A program made the translations under genes and the position numbers. Below, piece after piece: positions 18,402 through 26,644 of a stretch of DNA of 64,000 bases (positions are counted from its first letter, which is position 1; each line of letters starts with the position of its first letter). Below the pieces are notes generated by a model. It saw only the letters and a list, made by a program, of their open reading frames with translations. It was not told the origin of the DNA and did not search any database. The DNA is from Oscillospiraceae bacterium (GTDB lineage Bacteria; Bacillota; Clostridia; Oscillospirales; Ruminococcaceae): positions 22,798 through 86,797 of the forward strand of contig SVNA01000006.1 of assembly GCA_015067145.1 (NCBI GenBank), written 5' to 3'.

Positions 18402-19262
18402 ATGTTCGGAAAAAGACCTGACGGCAGAAGACTTAAAAATCTGGCACCTATCCAGATGATTATGCCTTATGTTATGAAAACCCGCAACGACAGCATGAAT
18501 ATGTACGAGGACACCTTTAACTGCGAACCCTGGGACGAGTACATAAAAGAAAAGGAAACCGAGGGACTTAAAATCGGCTATATGCACATTCTTATCGCCG
18601 CAATCGTACGCCTTATCGCTCTGCGTCCTCAGCTTAACCGTTTCTGCATGAACGGCAGAATTTATGCCAGACCAAAAATCTGGGTAAGCTTTGTTGTACA
18701 CCCAACTCTTCGCAACGACTCCGATGGAACAACCATCAAAATGTGCTTTGAAGGCACCGAGTCAATCACCGAAATTGCACAGATGCTGAACGAACGTGTT
18801 GCAAAGGAAACTGTACACCGCACCGAAGAAAATGATACCGACAAGCTTCTGCGTACTCTGATGCACGGTATCCCGGGCTTTCTCATTAAATTTGTGGTTG
18901 ATATTCTTATGTGGATGGATAAACACAACATTATGCCAAAAGCCATTGTGGAGCTGAGCCCTTTCCACACCTCTTTCTTTGTGACAAACCTCAAAAGCCT
19001 TGGCATCAACCATATCTTCCACCACACCTACAACTTTGGCACAACAGGTCTGTTTTTTGCTATGGGCAAGGAAAAGAAAATCCCTGTGGTGAAAAACGGA
19101 GAGATTGTGGAAGAAAAACATATGGGCTATGGCCTTGTATCTGACGAACGCTTCTGCGACGGGCTCTACTTTGCAAACAGCCTGCGTCTTATGAGAAAAT
19201 TTATGCGTAACCCGAAACTGCTGGAAGAAAAGCTGGACAAAAAGGTGGAAGATGTGGAATAG
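18402..19262 (+). CDS. 2-oxoacid dehydrogenase E2/CAT-like acyltransferase domain protein
   Basis: The 286-residue protein resembles the catalytic domain of dihydrolipoamide acyltransferases and chloramphenicol acetyltransferase, without lipoyl or E1/E3-binding domains. The active-site block normally HHxxxDG reads 'SDERFCDG' (247-254): the Asp-Gly is kept but both histidines are replaced (D248, E249). 'NRFCMNGRIYARPKIWVSFVV' and 'LFFAMGK' match the fold's core strands. No E1 or E3 genes are nearby, so it is not part of a dehydrogenase complex here. It may be a non-catalytic or re-tasked member of the fold. Preceded by an AGAGGAG ribosome binding site. Confidence 0.7.
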   Translation: MFGKRPDGRRLKNLAPIQMIMPYVMKTRNDSMNMYEDTFNCEPWDEYIKEKETEGLKIGYMHILIAAIVRLIALRPQLNRFCMNGRIYARPKIWVSFVVHPTLRNDSDGTTIKMCFEGTESITEIAQMLNERVAKETVHRTEENDTDKLLRTLMHGIPGFLIKFVVDILMWMDKHNIMPKAIVELSPFHTSFFVTNLKSLGINHIFHHTYNFGTTGLFFAMGKEKKIPVVKNGEIVEEKHMGYGLVSDERFCDGLYFANSLRLMRKFMRNPKLLEEKLDKKVEDVE

Positions 19263-19337
19263 CATATCCCTGTTCCCTGTCCGCCAATACAGGACATACA
19301 CCCCATACCTGTATTCCCGTTCATTACCATAAATACA

Positions 19338-19380
19338 CACCCGCTTGCTGCACTTTTCGGTGTTGTGGCGGGTATTTTTT
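19338..19380 (+). terminator. Terminator after E2-like gene
   Basis: ACCCGC/GCGGGT hairpin with an interrupted inner stem, followed by TATTTTTTT. Confidence 0.8.
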
Positions 19381-19499
19381 TATACAGAGTACGCTCTGTA
19401 CAGCTTTCTGGCTTTTACATTTATTGACAGTATATTCCTCTTTATTTTATAATTGATACATAATTCAAATGTAAAATCACGCCAAAAGGAGAAATATAT

Positions 19500-20234
19500 A
19501 TGAGCAGCTTTGATGCCAGCTTTTCCTTTCTGCACCGTATAGAAGAGATAGAACTTAATATAAGTGACAAACGCTGGCAGTCCGCCCTGGCTCTGGCCCT
19601 CACTCTGCCTGATATCTGCGGCGGCATCGCTTTCCCCGAAATCGTGAAAAGATACCGTGACGGGCGGGTTATGCTGGACAGACAGAAAAAGCCCACAAGA
19701 GATGTGGGCGGACAGTATATCCGCTGGTTTGACCAGTTTGCCGCACCTTTTTTCACCCTTTCCGATACCGATGAAAACCCTTACATCTGCGGCAGCCGCT
19801 GCTGGCAGCTGAGATGTGAGTATCTGCACCAGAACAAAGGTTTTCTCAACGAGGACAGCGACGACAACGTTCGCTTTCATCTGGGGGTAAACTGCGGTAC
19901 CAGCCTGTGCCGTTTTGATACTGCAGAACATACAGACGACGGCATGGATATCCGCATTGATATAGAACAGTTCTGTATACGCATGTGTAAAGCGGCAAGA
20001 AATTATTACGAAAATTATCACACCGAAAAAGACTTCAGCCTTTACAACACACCTGTGCTGGACTTTATAGCCACACAGCAAACCGAGGATGGATGTACAT
20101 CCTGTTCTGAAGAAAATATACCTTTTGAAAAAACTGACACTGAAATAGAAAAAACTGATAAAAAAGTGACTTCGTCACTGAAAAAAAGCTTCTGGCAGAG
20201 TATAATAAAGACAAATAAAAACAATAACAAATAA
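19500..20234 (+). CDS. HEPN-like hypothetical protein
   Basis: The 244-residue protein is not recognised as a named family. Its helical core ('ALALALTLPDICGGIAFPE', 'YIRWFDQFAAPFF', 'GSRCWQLRCEYLHQNKG') resembles HEPN-fold proteins, and R105-x4-H110 matches the Rx4-6H motif that forms the RNase site in many HEPN toxins and defence proteins. The last 50 residues are charged and low in complexity (K/T/E-rich) and probably disordered. No antitoxin-like gene (MNT or similar) lies beside it; the next gene is rubredoxin, 15 bp downstream. Function unproven. Confidence 0.5.
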   Translation: MSSFDASFSFLHRIEEIELNISDKRWQSALALALTLPDICGGIAFPEIVKRYRDGRVMLDRQKKPTRDVGGQYIRWFDQFAAPFFTLSDTDENPYICGSRCWQLRCEYLHQNKGFLNEDSDDNVRFHLGVNCGTSLCRFDTAEHTDDGMDIRIDIEQFCIRMCKAARNYYENYHTEKDFSLYNTPVLDFIATQQTEDGCTSCSEENIPFEKTDTEIEKTDKKVTSSLKKSFWQSIIKTNKNNNK

Positions 20235-20249
20235 ACGGAGGTTAGTTCT

Positions 20250-20405
20250 ATGAAATATAAATGTGATGTATGCGGTTGGGAATATGACGAAGCTGTTGGC
20301 TACCCAGAAGGCGGTATTGCTCCTGGCACAAAATGGGAAGATGTTCCAGCTGATTTCGAATGCCCTCTCTGCGGCGTTGGCAAAGATATGTTCAGCGAAG
20401 AATAG
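20250..20405 (+). CDS. Rubredoxin
   Basis: This 51-residue gene is too short for the ORF track. The product '[14 protein letters not shown]...' has the four iron ligands in two CxxC knuckles, 'CDVCG' (C5, C8) and 'CPLCG' (C38, C41), at the usual spacing. Rubredoxin is a one-electron carrier, in anaerobes often feeding rubrerythrin or oxygen reductases. An ACGGAGG ribosome binding site precedes the ATG at 20250. It follows the HEPN-like gene by 15 bp and may be co-transcribed; the functional link is unclear. Confidence 0.96.
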   Translation: MKYKCDVCGWEYDEAVGYPEGGIAPGTKWEDVPADFECPLCGVGKDMFSEE

Positions 20406-20483
20406 TCAGAACCCGACTTTAAATAAATTATAAATTTACAAACCACTATAATTTTTCTCTTGTTTAATCCTATAAAGTGAAAG

Positions 20484-20513
20484 CACCGATGGCAACACCG
20501 TCGGTGTTTTTTT
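20484..20513 (+). terminator. Terminator after rubredoxin
   Basis: CACCGATGG/CCGTCGGTG hairpin (one wobble pair) followed by seven T residues. Confidence 0.9.
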
Positions 20514-20598
20514 GTTATGTATTTTTTCTGTCATCGCAGTACTTAATAACCCCCTGTTCATATTCCATATATTTATATTCCTCATCCGATAAGTACAA

Positions 20599-20645
20599 AA
20601 AAGGCGTCACCCCTCAGAGATTTGCTCCGAGGGATGACGCCTTTT
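20599..20645 (-). terminator. Terminator of trxA-trxB operon
   Basis: Long hairpin with AAAAGGCGTCA/TGACGCCTTTT arms and an inner CCCTC/GAGGG pair, with T-runs on both sides (bidirectional); on the minus strand it lies 30 bp beyond trxB. Confidence 0.88.
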
Positions 20646-20674
20646 ATATATGAGATTTTATTATGGATTGCATA

Positions 20675-21598
20675 TTAATTTTCTGCCAGATATTCCTCTG
20701 CCATAAATGCTGCCACCGCGCCGTCGGACACTGCTGTAACAACCTGTCGCAGCTGTTTTGTTCGCACATCGCCAACCGCAAATACGCCTGGCACATTTGT
20801 CCTTGTGCTTTCGTCTGCAACAATATAGCCCGATTTATCCAGCTCCAGCCGGCCTTTAAACAGCTCTGTTGCAGGTTTTCTGCCAACGCTGACAAATACT
20901 CCGTCACAGGAAATTTCGCTGATTTCGCCGCTTTTAACGTCTCTCAGGCGAACCCCTGTCACCTTGTTTTCGTAGAGAATTTCCTCCACTGTGCTGTTCC
21001 AACGGAATTCCACATTTTCGGCGTTCATAAGAGGCTGATGGTATATCTTTGTGGCACGGAGAGTGTCTCTGCGGTGGACGATAATCACCTTTTCTGCCAC
21101 ACGGCTCAACAGCAGTGCATCTGCCGCTGCCGAGTTGCCGCCGCCCACAACCACAACGGTTTTGCCCTTGTAGAACATGCCGTCGCAGGCTGCACAGTAG
21201 GCTACGCCGCGGCCGATAAGGCTCTGCTCTTCTGCAAGGCCCAGCTCTCTTGGGCTTGCCCCTGTGGCGATGATAACAGCTCTGCCGTAAAAATCACCCT
21301 CACTGGTTTTGACAACCTTTGGATTTGCAGAAAGGTCAGTTTCATAAACTTCGGCATACTCTGTCACTGCACCAAAACGTTCTGCCTGCTGCTGCATCTT
21401 CATGCCCAGCTCAAAGCCGTCAACTCCGTTTTCAAAACCGGGGTAGTTATCTATCTGATGTGTCAGGGCCATCTGGCCGCCCGCGGACATCTTTTCCAGC
21501 ACTGCAGCAGAAAGGCCTGCCCTTGCGGCATATAGTGCCGCTGTGTAGCCACCCGGACCGCCGCCGATTATAAGCACGTCATAGATTCTGTCTGTCAT
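20675..21598 (-). CDS. trxB: Thioredoxin reductase TrxB
   Basis: The 307-residue flavoprotein has an FAD-binding 'GGGPGGYTAALYAARAG', a redox-active 'CAACDG' (C135, C138), an NAD(P)H-binding 'VVVGGGNSAAADALLLS' and a C-terminal FAD motif 'GVFAVGDVR'. It reduces the thioredoxin encoded 12 bp upstream. The disulfide motif is CAAC rather than the common CATC, and the NADPH loop reads 'VHRRDTLRA', which keeps the HRRxxxR signature for NADPH. Confidence 0.95.
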   Translation of the reverse strand: MTDRIYDVLIIGGGPGGYTAALYAARAGLSAAVLEKMSAGGQMALTHQIDNYPGFENGVDGFELGMKMQQQAERFGAVTEYAEVYETDLSANPKVVKTSEGDFYGRAVIIATGASPRELGLAEEQSLIGRGVAYCAACDGMFYKGKTVVVVGGGNSAAADALLLSRVAEKVIIVHRRDTLRATKIYHQPLMNAENVEFRWNSTVEEILYENKVTGVRLRDVKSGEISEISCDGVFVSVGRKPATELFKGRLELDKSGYIVADESTRTNVPGVFAVGDVRTKQLRQVVTAVSDGAVAAFMAEEYLAEN

Positions 21599-21610
21599 AG
21601 CTGTTTCCTC

Positions 21611-21931
21611 CTATGGCATATTTTCTGCGATAAAGCTGTCGATTGCCGCCTTGGACTGTGGGTTTACAATGGATGCAACCGCCTGTCCGTTTTTGTAGAG
21701 AATAAGTGCAGGGATGATGTCGATGCCCTGTGCTTCTGCCAGAGCTTCCTCATCATCAATGTTTATCTTAACTGATTCCAGCACATCGCTGTACTGGTCT
21801 GCCACCTTGTCAAAAACAGGGCCGATTCTGCGGCAGTATCCGCACCACGGTGCCCAGAAATCCACAAGGACAGGCTTGTCCTGATTTATAAGCTGTTCAA
21901 ATCTGTTTCTGTCGATATTCAATGCTGCCAT
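21611..21931 (-). CDS. trxA: Thioredoxin TrxA with CGYC active site
   Basis: The 106-residue thioredoxin has the active site 'WAPWCGYCRRIGP' (C30, C33). The dipeptide between the cysteines is Gly-Tyr instead of Gly-Pro, which usually makes the protein less reducing. The cis-Pro before the final strands is present ('IDIIPALILYKNG'). It is the first gene of a two-gene operon with trxB. Confidence 0.95.
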   Translation of the reverse strand: MAALNIDRNRFEQLINQDKPVLVDFWAPWCGYCRRIGPVFDKVADQYSDVLESVKINIDDEEALAEAQGIDIIPALILYKNGQAVASIVNPQSKAAIDSFIAENMP

Positions 21932-22004
21932 AGTTACAGCCCCTTTCCTTTTTTCTGATTATATTATACCCTGTACAGATTTTACTGTAAGTGACCGTGT
22001 CACC

Positions 22005-22751
22005 TTATGTTCTGGCCATGCCGTCCACGCTTAGCACCACACCTGTGATGTAGCTTGCTTCGTCAGAAGCAAGGAAGGCAAAAGCGTTTGCGATATCCTC
22101 TGGTCTGCCGATGCGGCGGAGAGGAATTCGGTTCACCATAGGTTCGATAACCTCTTTCGGCACCGCTTTCATCATATCTGTTTCGATGATGCCAGGTGCA
22201 ACTGCATTTACACGGATACCCTTTGGCCCCAGCTCTCTGGCAAGGGAAACTGTGAGGCCGTTAACCGCAAATTTGCTTGCAGGATAGGCAAAGCCACTTG
22301 GCTGGCCCGAGATGCTCACCATTGAGGATGTGGAGAGGATAACCCCGTTGCCACGTGCTGCCATGCAGTCCACTGCGGCACGGGTTGCGTTGAAAACACC
22401 CTTTACATTAAGGTCCATTACCTTGTCAAATGTTTCCTCTGTATATTCTGTAAACGGTGTGCTTTCGCTTACCCCTGCGTTGTTTACAAGGATGTCCACA
22501 CAGCCGTATTTAATGCTTGTCAGCATAAAGGCTTCCCTTACACTTTCAAGACTTGCAAGGTCAGGGCTGATGCCGTCAACAACGCTGTCGGGATATTTCT
22601 CTTTCAGCTTTGCAACCGCCTTGTCTGCCGAAGCCTGGCTCGAAGCTGCAATGATAACCTTTGCACCCTCGGACAAAAACTTTTCTGCTGTGGCATAGCC
22701 GATGCCTCGGCTGCCCCCTGTGATGATAGCAACTTTGTCTTTAAGTCTCAT
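22005..22751 (-). CDS. Short-chain dehydrogenase/reductase (FabG-like)
   Basis: The 248-residue SDR starts at 22751 ('MRLKDKVAIITGGSRGIG'), directly behind GGGGAGGAAAAGCT; the track start at 22817 is upstream of the ribosome binding site. It has the cofactor motif TGGSRGIG, 'NNAG', catalytic Ser in 'LSTSSMVSISG' and 'YPASK' (Tyr, Lys). The overall look is FabG/3-oxoacyl-ACP reductase-like, but no fatty-acid genes are nearby, so the substrate is unknown. Confidence 0.92.
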   Translation of the reverse strand: MRLKDKVAIITGGSRGIGYATAEKFLSEGAKVIIAASSQASADKAVAKLKEKYPDSVVDGISPDLASLESVREAFMLTSIKYGCVDILVNNAGVSESTPFTEYTEETFDKVMDLNVKGVFNATRAAVDCMAARGNGVILSTSSMVSISGQPSGFAYPASKFAVNGLTVSLARELGPKGIRVNAVAPGIIETDMMKAVPKEVIEPMVNRIPLRRIGRPEDIANAFAFLASDEASYITGVVLSVDGMART

Positions 22752-22884
22752 AGCTTTTCCTCCCCGTATAGTGTATTGTTTTACCTCTGCGAATATTTTC
22801 TGATTGTATTGTATCAAATTTAATTTAAAGTTTCTGTAATGTAATCACATTCGGTTTATTCTTCACGGTTTATCTCAATTATTG

Positions 22885-22913
22885 TGGACAACCCCGATAA
22901 AATATAGTATGAT
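22885..22913 (+). promoter_or_regulatory. Promoter of ychF
   Basis: TGGACA, 17-bp spacer and TATGAT, 43 bp upstream of the ychF start codon. Confidence 0.65.
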
Positions 22914-22955
22914 ATATATGTTGAATTATGCCCTTTTTATAGGAGGAAAATATAT

Positions 22956-24053
22956 ATGAAGCTCGGTATCGTGGGGCTCCCAAACGTTGGCAAGAGCACC
23001 CTTTTCAATGCAATTACAAATGCTGGTGCAGCCAGTGCAAACTTCCCATTCTGCACAATCGAACCAAACGTTGGCGTGGTTGCTGTTCCGGACGAAAGGC
23101 TGGACAAGCTTGCAGAGATGTACAACCCTAAAAAATATATACCTGCCATCATCGAATTTGTTGACATCGCAGGTCTTGTAAAAGGCGCAAGCCACGGCGA
23201 AGGTCTCGGTAACAAGTTCCTCAGCCATATCCGTGAAGTTGACGCAATCATCCACATGGTACGTTGCTTTGACTCTACAGATATCATCCACGTGGAAGGC
23301 AGTGTTGACCCAATCCGCGATATCGAAACAATCGACCTTGAACTTGTTCTCTCCGACCTTGAAATTGTTGAAAGACGTATCGACAGAACAAAGAAAGCCA
23401 TGAAAGGCGACAAAAAGCTGGGCGACTGCCTTGAAATGCTGGAACGCCTTGCCCAGTGGCTGCGCGATGGCAAAAATGCACGCGGCTTTGAACTTAACAG
23501 CGACAACGAAAAGGAATGGTTCTATGAAATGCCTCTCCTTTCCGCAAAACCTGTTATCTATGCCTGCAACCTGAGCGAAGAAGACGTTATGGACGGCATC
23601 GAAAACAACACCTACTACCCTCTCGTTGCTGAAAAGGCAAAGGCTGACAAGAGCGGCTGTATGCCAATCTGTGCTAAAATTGAAGAAGACGTTGCAGATA
23701 TGGACAAGGAAGAAAAGAGAGAATTCCTTGCAGAGTTCGGCCTTACAACCAGCGGTCTTGACAACCTTATCAAAGAAAGCTACTCTCTCCTTGGTCTTAT
23801 CAGCTATCTGACAGCAGGCCCTGAAGAAGTGCGTGCATGGACAATTACAAAAGGCACAAAAGCACCACAGGCTGCAGGCAAAATCCACTCTGACTTTGAA
23901 CGCGGCTTTATCCGTGCCGAAATCATCGCTTATGACGACCTTATGGCCTGCGGCACAATGGTTGCTGCAAAGGAAAAAGGCCTTGTACGCAGCGAAGGCA
24001 AGGAATACGTTATGAAGGACGGCGACGTTACACTCTTCCGTTTCAACGTATAA
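22956..24053 (+). CDS. ychF: Redox-regulated ATPase YchF (OLA1 family)
   Basis: The 365-residue Obg-family P-loop protein has G1 'GLPNVGKST' (7-15), G3 'DIAGLVKGAS' and the atypical G4 'NLSE' in place of NKxD that makes YchF prefer ATP over GTP. A C-terminal TGS domain ends 'GKEYVMKDGDVTLFRFNV'. It associates with ribosomes and stress responses. AGGAGG lies 8 bp before the ATG. Conserved and full length. Confidence 0.97.
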   Translation: MKLGIVGLPNVGKSTLFNAITNAGAASANFPFCTIEPNVGVVAVPDERLDKLAEMYNPKKYIPAIIEFVDIAGLVKGASHGEGLGNKFLSHIREVDAIIHMVRCFDSTDIIHVEGSVDPIRDIETIDLELVLSDLEIVERRIDRTKKAMKGDKKLGDCLEMLERLAQWLRDGKNARGFELNSDNEKEWFYEMPLLSAKPVIYACNLSEEDVMDGIENNTYYPLVAEKAKADKSGCMPICAKIEEDVADMDKEEKREFLAEFGLTTSGLDNLIKESYSLLGLISYLTAGPEEVRAWTITKGTKAPQAAGKIHSDFERGFIRAEIIAYDDLMACGTMVAAKEKGLVRSEGKEYVMKDGDVTLFRFNV

Positions 24054-24083
24054 GTCTTTAACTTTACAACTGTAAATCTCAGC

Positions 24084-24110
24084 GGGCGGACACTGTTCGC
24101 CCCTTTGATT
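24084..24110 (+). terminator. Hairpin after ychF
   Basis: GGGCG/CGCCC hairpin followed by CTTTGATTT; a second small CCTGT/ACAGG hairpin follows. A moderate terminator. Confidence 0.5.
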
Positions 24111-24174
24111 TGAGCCTGTTTTTACAGGCGGTCACCAATATAATCTACATTTTTACAATTTACGGAGCAAATTT

Positions 24175-25017
24175 ATGTTCTATCTTATAATAGGTATCCT
24201 TTTCAGCAGTATGCTGTCCATTCTGCTTCGCACCAGCGAAAAATATGTAAAGGGCGATACTGCAACTCTGGCTATGAACTATGTATGCTGTACAGTAATA
24301 GCATTTTTTGATGCAGGCACAGCAAATATCTTTACAAATCACCCAAGTCTTGATATCGCCCTCTTCCTTGGAATTATCGGCGGCTTTGCCTACCTGTCCA
24401 GCTTTCTGCTGCTGCAGTACAACATCAAGGAAAACGGCGTGGTTCTGCCTGCCACATTTATGAAACTGGGTCTGCTGGTGCCAACCACTGCATCGGTTAT
24501 CATCTTCCGTGAAAGACCCGGTGTTATACAGATTATCGGTTTCTGTATTGCTATCTGTGCCATTATCCTTATCAACAGCGACAAAAATGGCGGCAGCCAG
24601 AAAAACCTTAAAATCGGCCTGCTGATTGCTCTGCTTATCCTTGCAGGATTGGGCGATGTTATGAGCAAGTTCCACGAGGAATGGGGCAGCTTTGACCTTA
24701 CCTCCAGCTTTTTGTTCTTTATCTTCTTTACCGCCTGTCTGCTCTGCCTTGTTGTTACCGCACGCAAAAAGCAGAAAATCGGTCCTTGGGAAATCTTCTT
24801 TGGCCTGATTATCGGCATACCAAACTATTACAGCAGTAAATTTATCCTTATCGCCCTTGAAAGTCTGCCTGCGGTTGTGGTTTTCCCAACCTTCAGCGTT
24901 GGCTGCATTGTGGTTGTTACCCTTGCAGGGCTTGTACTTTTCAAAGAAAAACTTTCAAAACGTCAGGCAACAGCCCTTGGCATGATTATGGTTGCTCTGG
25001 CAATGCTGAATATGTAA
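24175..25017 (+). CDS. DMT-superfamily transporter (EamA-like)
   Basis: The 280-residue protein has about ten hydrophobic helices arranged as two five-helix halves, as in drug/metabolite transporters. Each half ends with the typical 'TTASVIIFRERPGVIQIIGFCIAICAIILI' and 'GLVLFKEKLSKRQATALGMIMVALAML'. The substrate is unknown. It is preceded by ACGGAG and followed by a strong terminator, so it is probably monocistronic. Confidence 0.85.
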   Translation: MFYLIIGILFSSMLSILLRTSEKYVKGDTATLAMNYVCCTVIAFFDAGTANIFTNHPSLDIALFLGIIGGFAYLSSFLLLQYNIKENGVVLPATFMKLGLLVPTTASVIIFRERPGVIQIIGFCIAICAIILINSDKNGGSQKNLKIGLLIALLILAGLGDVMSKFHEEWGSFDLTSSFLFFIFFTACLLCLVVTARKKQKIGPWEIFFGLIIGIPNYYSSKFILIALESLPAVVVFPTFSVGCIVVVTLAGLVLFKEKLSKRQATALGMIMVALAMLNM

Positions 25018-25030
25018 ATAACAAAAACCG

Positions 25031-25063
25031 AAAGCCTTGGGTTACCCCAAGGCTTTGTTTATT
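25031..25063 (+). terminator. Terminator after DMT transporter
   Basis: AAAGCCTTGGG/CCCCAAGGCTTT hairpin with a GTTA loop and TTTGTTTATT tail. Confidence 0.9.
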
Positions 25064-25077
25064 GTTATTGCTGTATA

Positions 25078-25104
25078 AAAAAGCCACCGCTGCTGCGGTG
25101 GCTT
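25078..25104 (-). terminator. Terminator of pyr operon
   Basis: AAGCCACCGC/GCGGTGGCTT hairpin with six T residues on the minus strand, about 33 bp beyond the pyrE stop. Confidence 0.9.
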
Positions 25105-25136
25105 AATTTGTTTGCGAATAATATGTTATTTACTAA

Positions 25137-25817
25137 TTATTTAACGCCGTACTGTTCGTAGTAAGCATCGATTGCTGCTTTGATTGTGTCGTCGATAACA
25201 ACTTCGCCGTTTACTTCTTTGTTCCAGAGAGCTTCAACAACGTCATTCATATCAACGATAGCAGATGTTTCAAAGCCGTAGAGGTCTTTTACTTCGTCAA
25301 GAGCAACCTTTTCGCCGCCTTTGCCAACTTCCATACGGTTGAGGGAAACCATAAGACCTACGATTGTAACGTCTGCAGCACCTCTTACCTTTGGAACTGT
25401 TTCTTCCATGGATTTGCCGGAAGTTGTAACGTCTTCAATCATGATAACTCTGTCGCCGTCCTGAAGTTTGCTGCCGAGGAAGCTGCCTTTGTCTGCACCG
25501 TGGTCTTTTTCTTCCTTGCGGTCAGAGCAGTAACGCACTTCTTTGCCGTAGAGTTCGCTGTAAGCCATAGCTGTTACTACTGCAAGAGGAATGCCTTTGT
25601 ATGCTGGTCCGAACAACACATCGAAGTCGTCGCCGTATGTATTGTGGATAGCTTTTGCGTAGTATTCGCCAAGTTTTTTAAGCTGGCTGCCTGTTACGTA
25701 GCCGCCTGCGTTCATAAAGAACGGGGACTGACGACCACTTTTAAGTGTAAAGCTGCCAAATTTAAGAACTTTGCTGTCTACCATAAAGTCGATAAACTCT
25801 TTTTTGTACTGTTCCAT
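25137..25817 (-). CDS. pyrE: Orotate phosphoribosyltransferase PyrE
   Basis: The 226-residue enzyme makes orotidine-5'-phosphate from orotate and PRPP. Start at 25817 ('MEQYKKEFIDFMVDS') lies 8 bp after AAGGAGA; the track start is eight codons upstream. The PRPP-binding motif is 'VIMIEDVTTSGKSM', and 'FGPAYKGIPLA' forms the pyrophosphate loop. Last gene of the pyr operon. Confidence 0.96.
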   Translation of the reverse strand: MEQYKKEFIDFMVDSKVLKFGSFTLKSGRQSPFFMNAGGYVTGSQLKKLGEYYAKAIHNTYGDDFDVLFGPAYKGIPLAVVTAMAYSELYGKEVRYCSDRKEEKDHGADKGSFLGSKLQDGDRVIMIEDVTTSGKSMEETVPKVRGAADVTIVGLMVSLNRMEVGKGGEKVALDEVKDLYGFETSAIVDMNDVVEALWNKEVNGEVVIDDTIKAAIDAYYEQYGVK

Positions 25818-25859
25818 AATTGTATTTCTCCTTAAATTCACATTTTCTGACTGTAACAG

Positions 25860-26558
25860 TTACTCAGCAAAATCTGCCATGCATCTTCTGTAAGCTGCAA
25901 CAGGGTCTTCTGCTTTTGTGATTGGACGGCCAACTACGATGTAGTCTGTGCCGATTTCTTTTGCTTTTGCAGGTGTTGTTACACGAACCTGGTCGCCAAC
26001 ATCGCCGTCAGCAAAACGTACGCCAGGTGTAACTGTGAGGAAGTCGGAGCCAACAGCTTCTTTTACCATGCCTGCTTCCAGTGGGGAGCAAACGATACCG
26101 TCGAGGCCTGCTTCTTTTGTGTTTTTAGCGTAGTGGATGATTGTATCGTTGATTGGTGCATTGATGAGAAGTTCTTTCTGCATTCTTTCTTCGCTTGTGG
26201 ATGTAAGCTGTGTTACAGCGATAACGAGAGGACGTGTGCCGTCTTCGCGTACAACGCCTTCAAGAGCAGCTTTCATCATATCGATTGTGCCTGCTGCATG
26301 TACGTTTACGATATCTGCACCAAGACCGGAAAGGCTTCTCATACCGCCTTTAACTGTGTTTGGAATGTCGTGAAGTTTAAGGTCGAGGAACACTTTGTGG
26401 CCTCTTGCTTTGATTTCTTTAACGATGGATGGGCCTGCTGCGTAGAAAAGTTCCATACCGATTTTTACAAATGGTTTTTCATCTGTAAATTTGTCGAGAA
26501 AGCTGAGAGCTGTTTCTGCATCTTTAAAGTCCAAAGCAATAATTACATCTCTTTTCAT
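25860..26558 (-). CDS. pyrF: Orotidine-5'-phosphate decarboxylase PyrF
   Basis: The 232-residue TIM-barrel enzyme decarboxylates OMP to UMP. The charged catalytic array is visible in '[13 protein letters not shown]' (Asp, Lys, Asp), with '[18 protein letters not shown]' and 'DYIVVGRPI' binding the phosphate. AAGGAGA lies upstream of the ATG. Between pyrD and pyrE. Confidence 0.97.
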   Translation of the reverse strand: MKRDVIIALDFKDAETALSFLDKFTDEKPFVKIGMELFYAAGPSIVKEIKARGHKVFLDLKLHDIPNTVKGGMRSLSGLGADIVNVHAAGTIDMMKAALEGVVREDGTRPLVIAVTQLTSTSEERMQKELLINAPINDTIIHYAKNTKEAGLDGIVCSPLEAGMVKEAVGSDFLTVTPGVRFADGDVGDQVRVTTPAKAKEIGTDYIVVGRPITKAEDPVAAYRRCMADFAE

Positions 26559-26644
26559 TGGTGTATTTCTCCTTGTATGTAATGTATTTTATAAACTGTT
26601 TTATGGTATATCCGAAGAGGTGTTTTCCCCTTCGGATATCAAAA

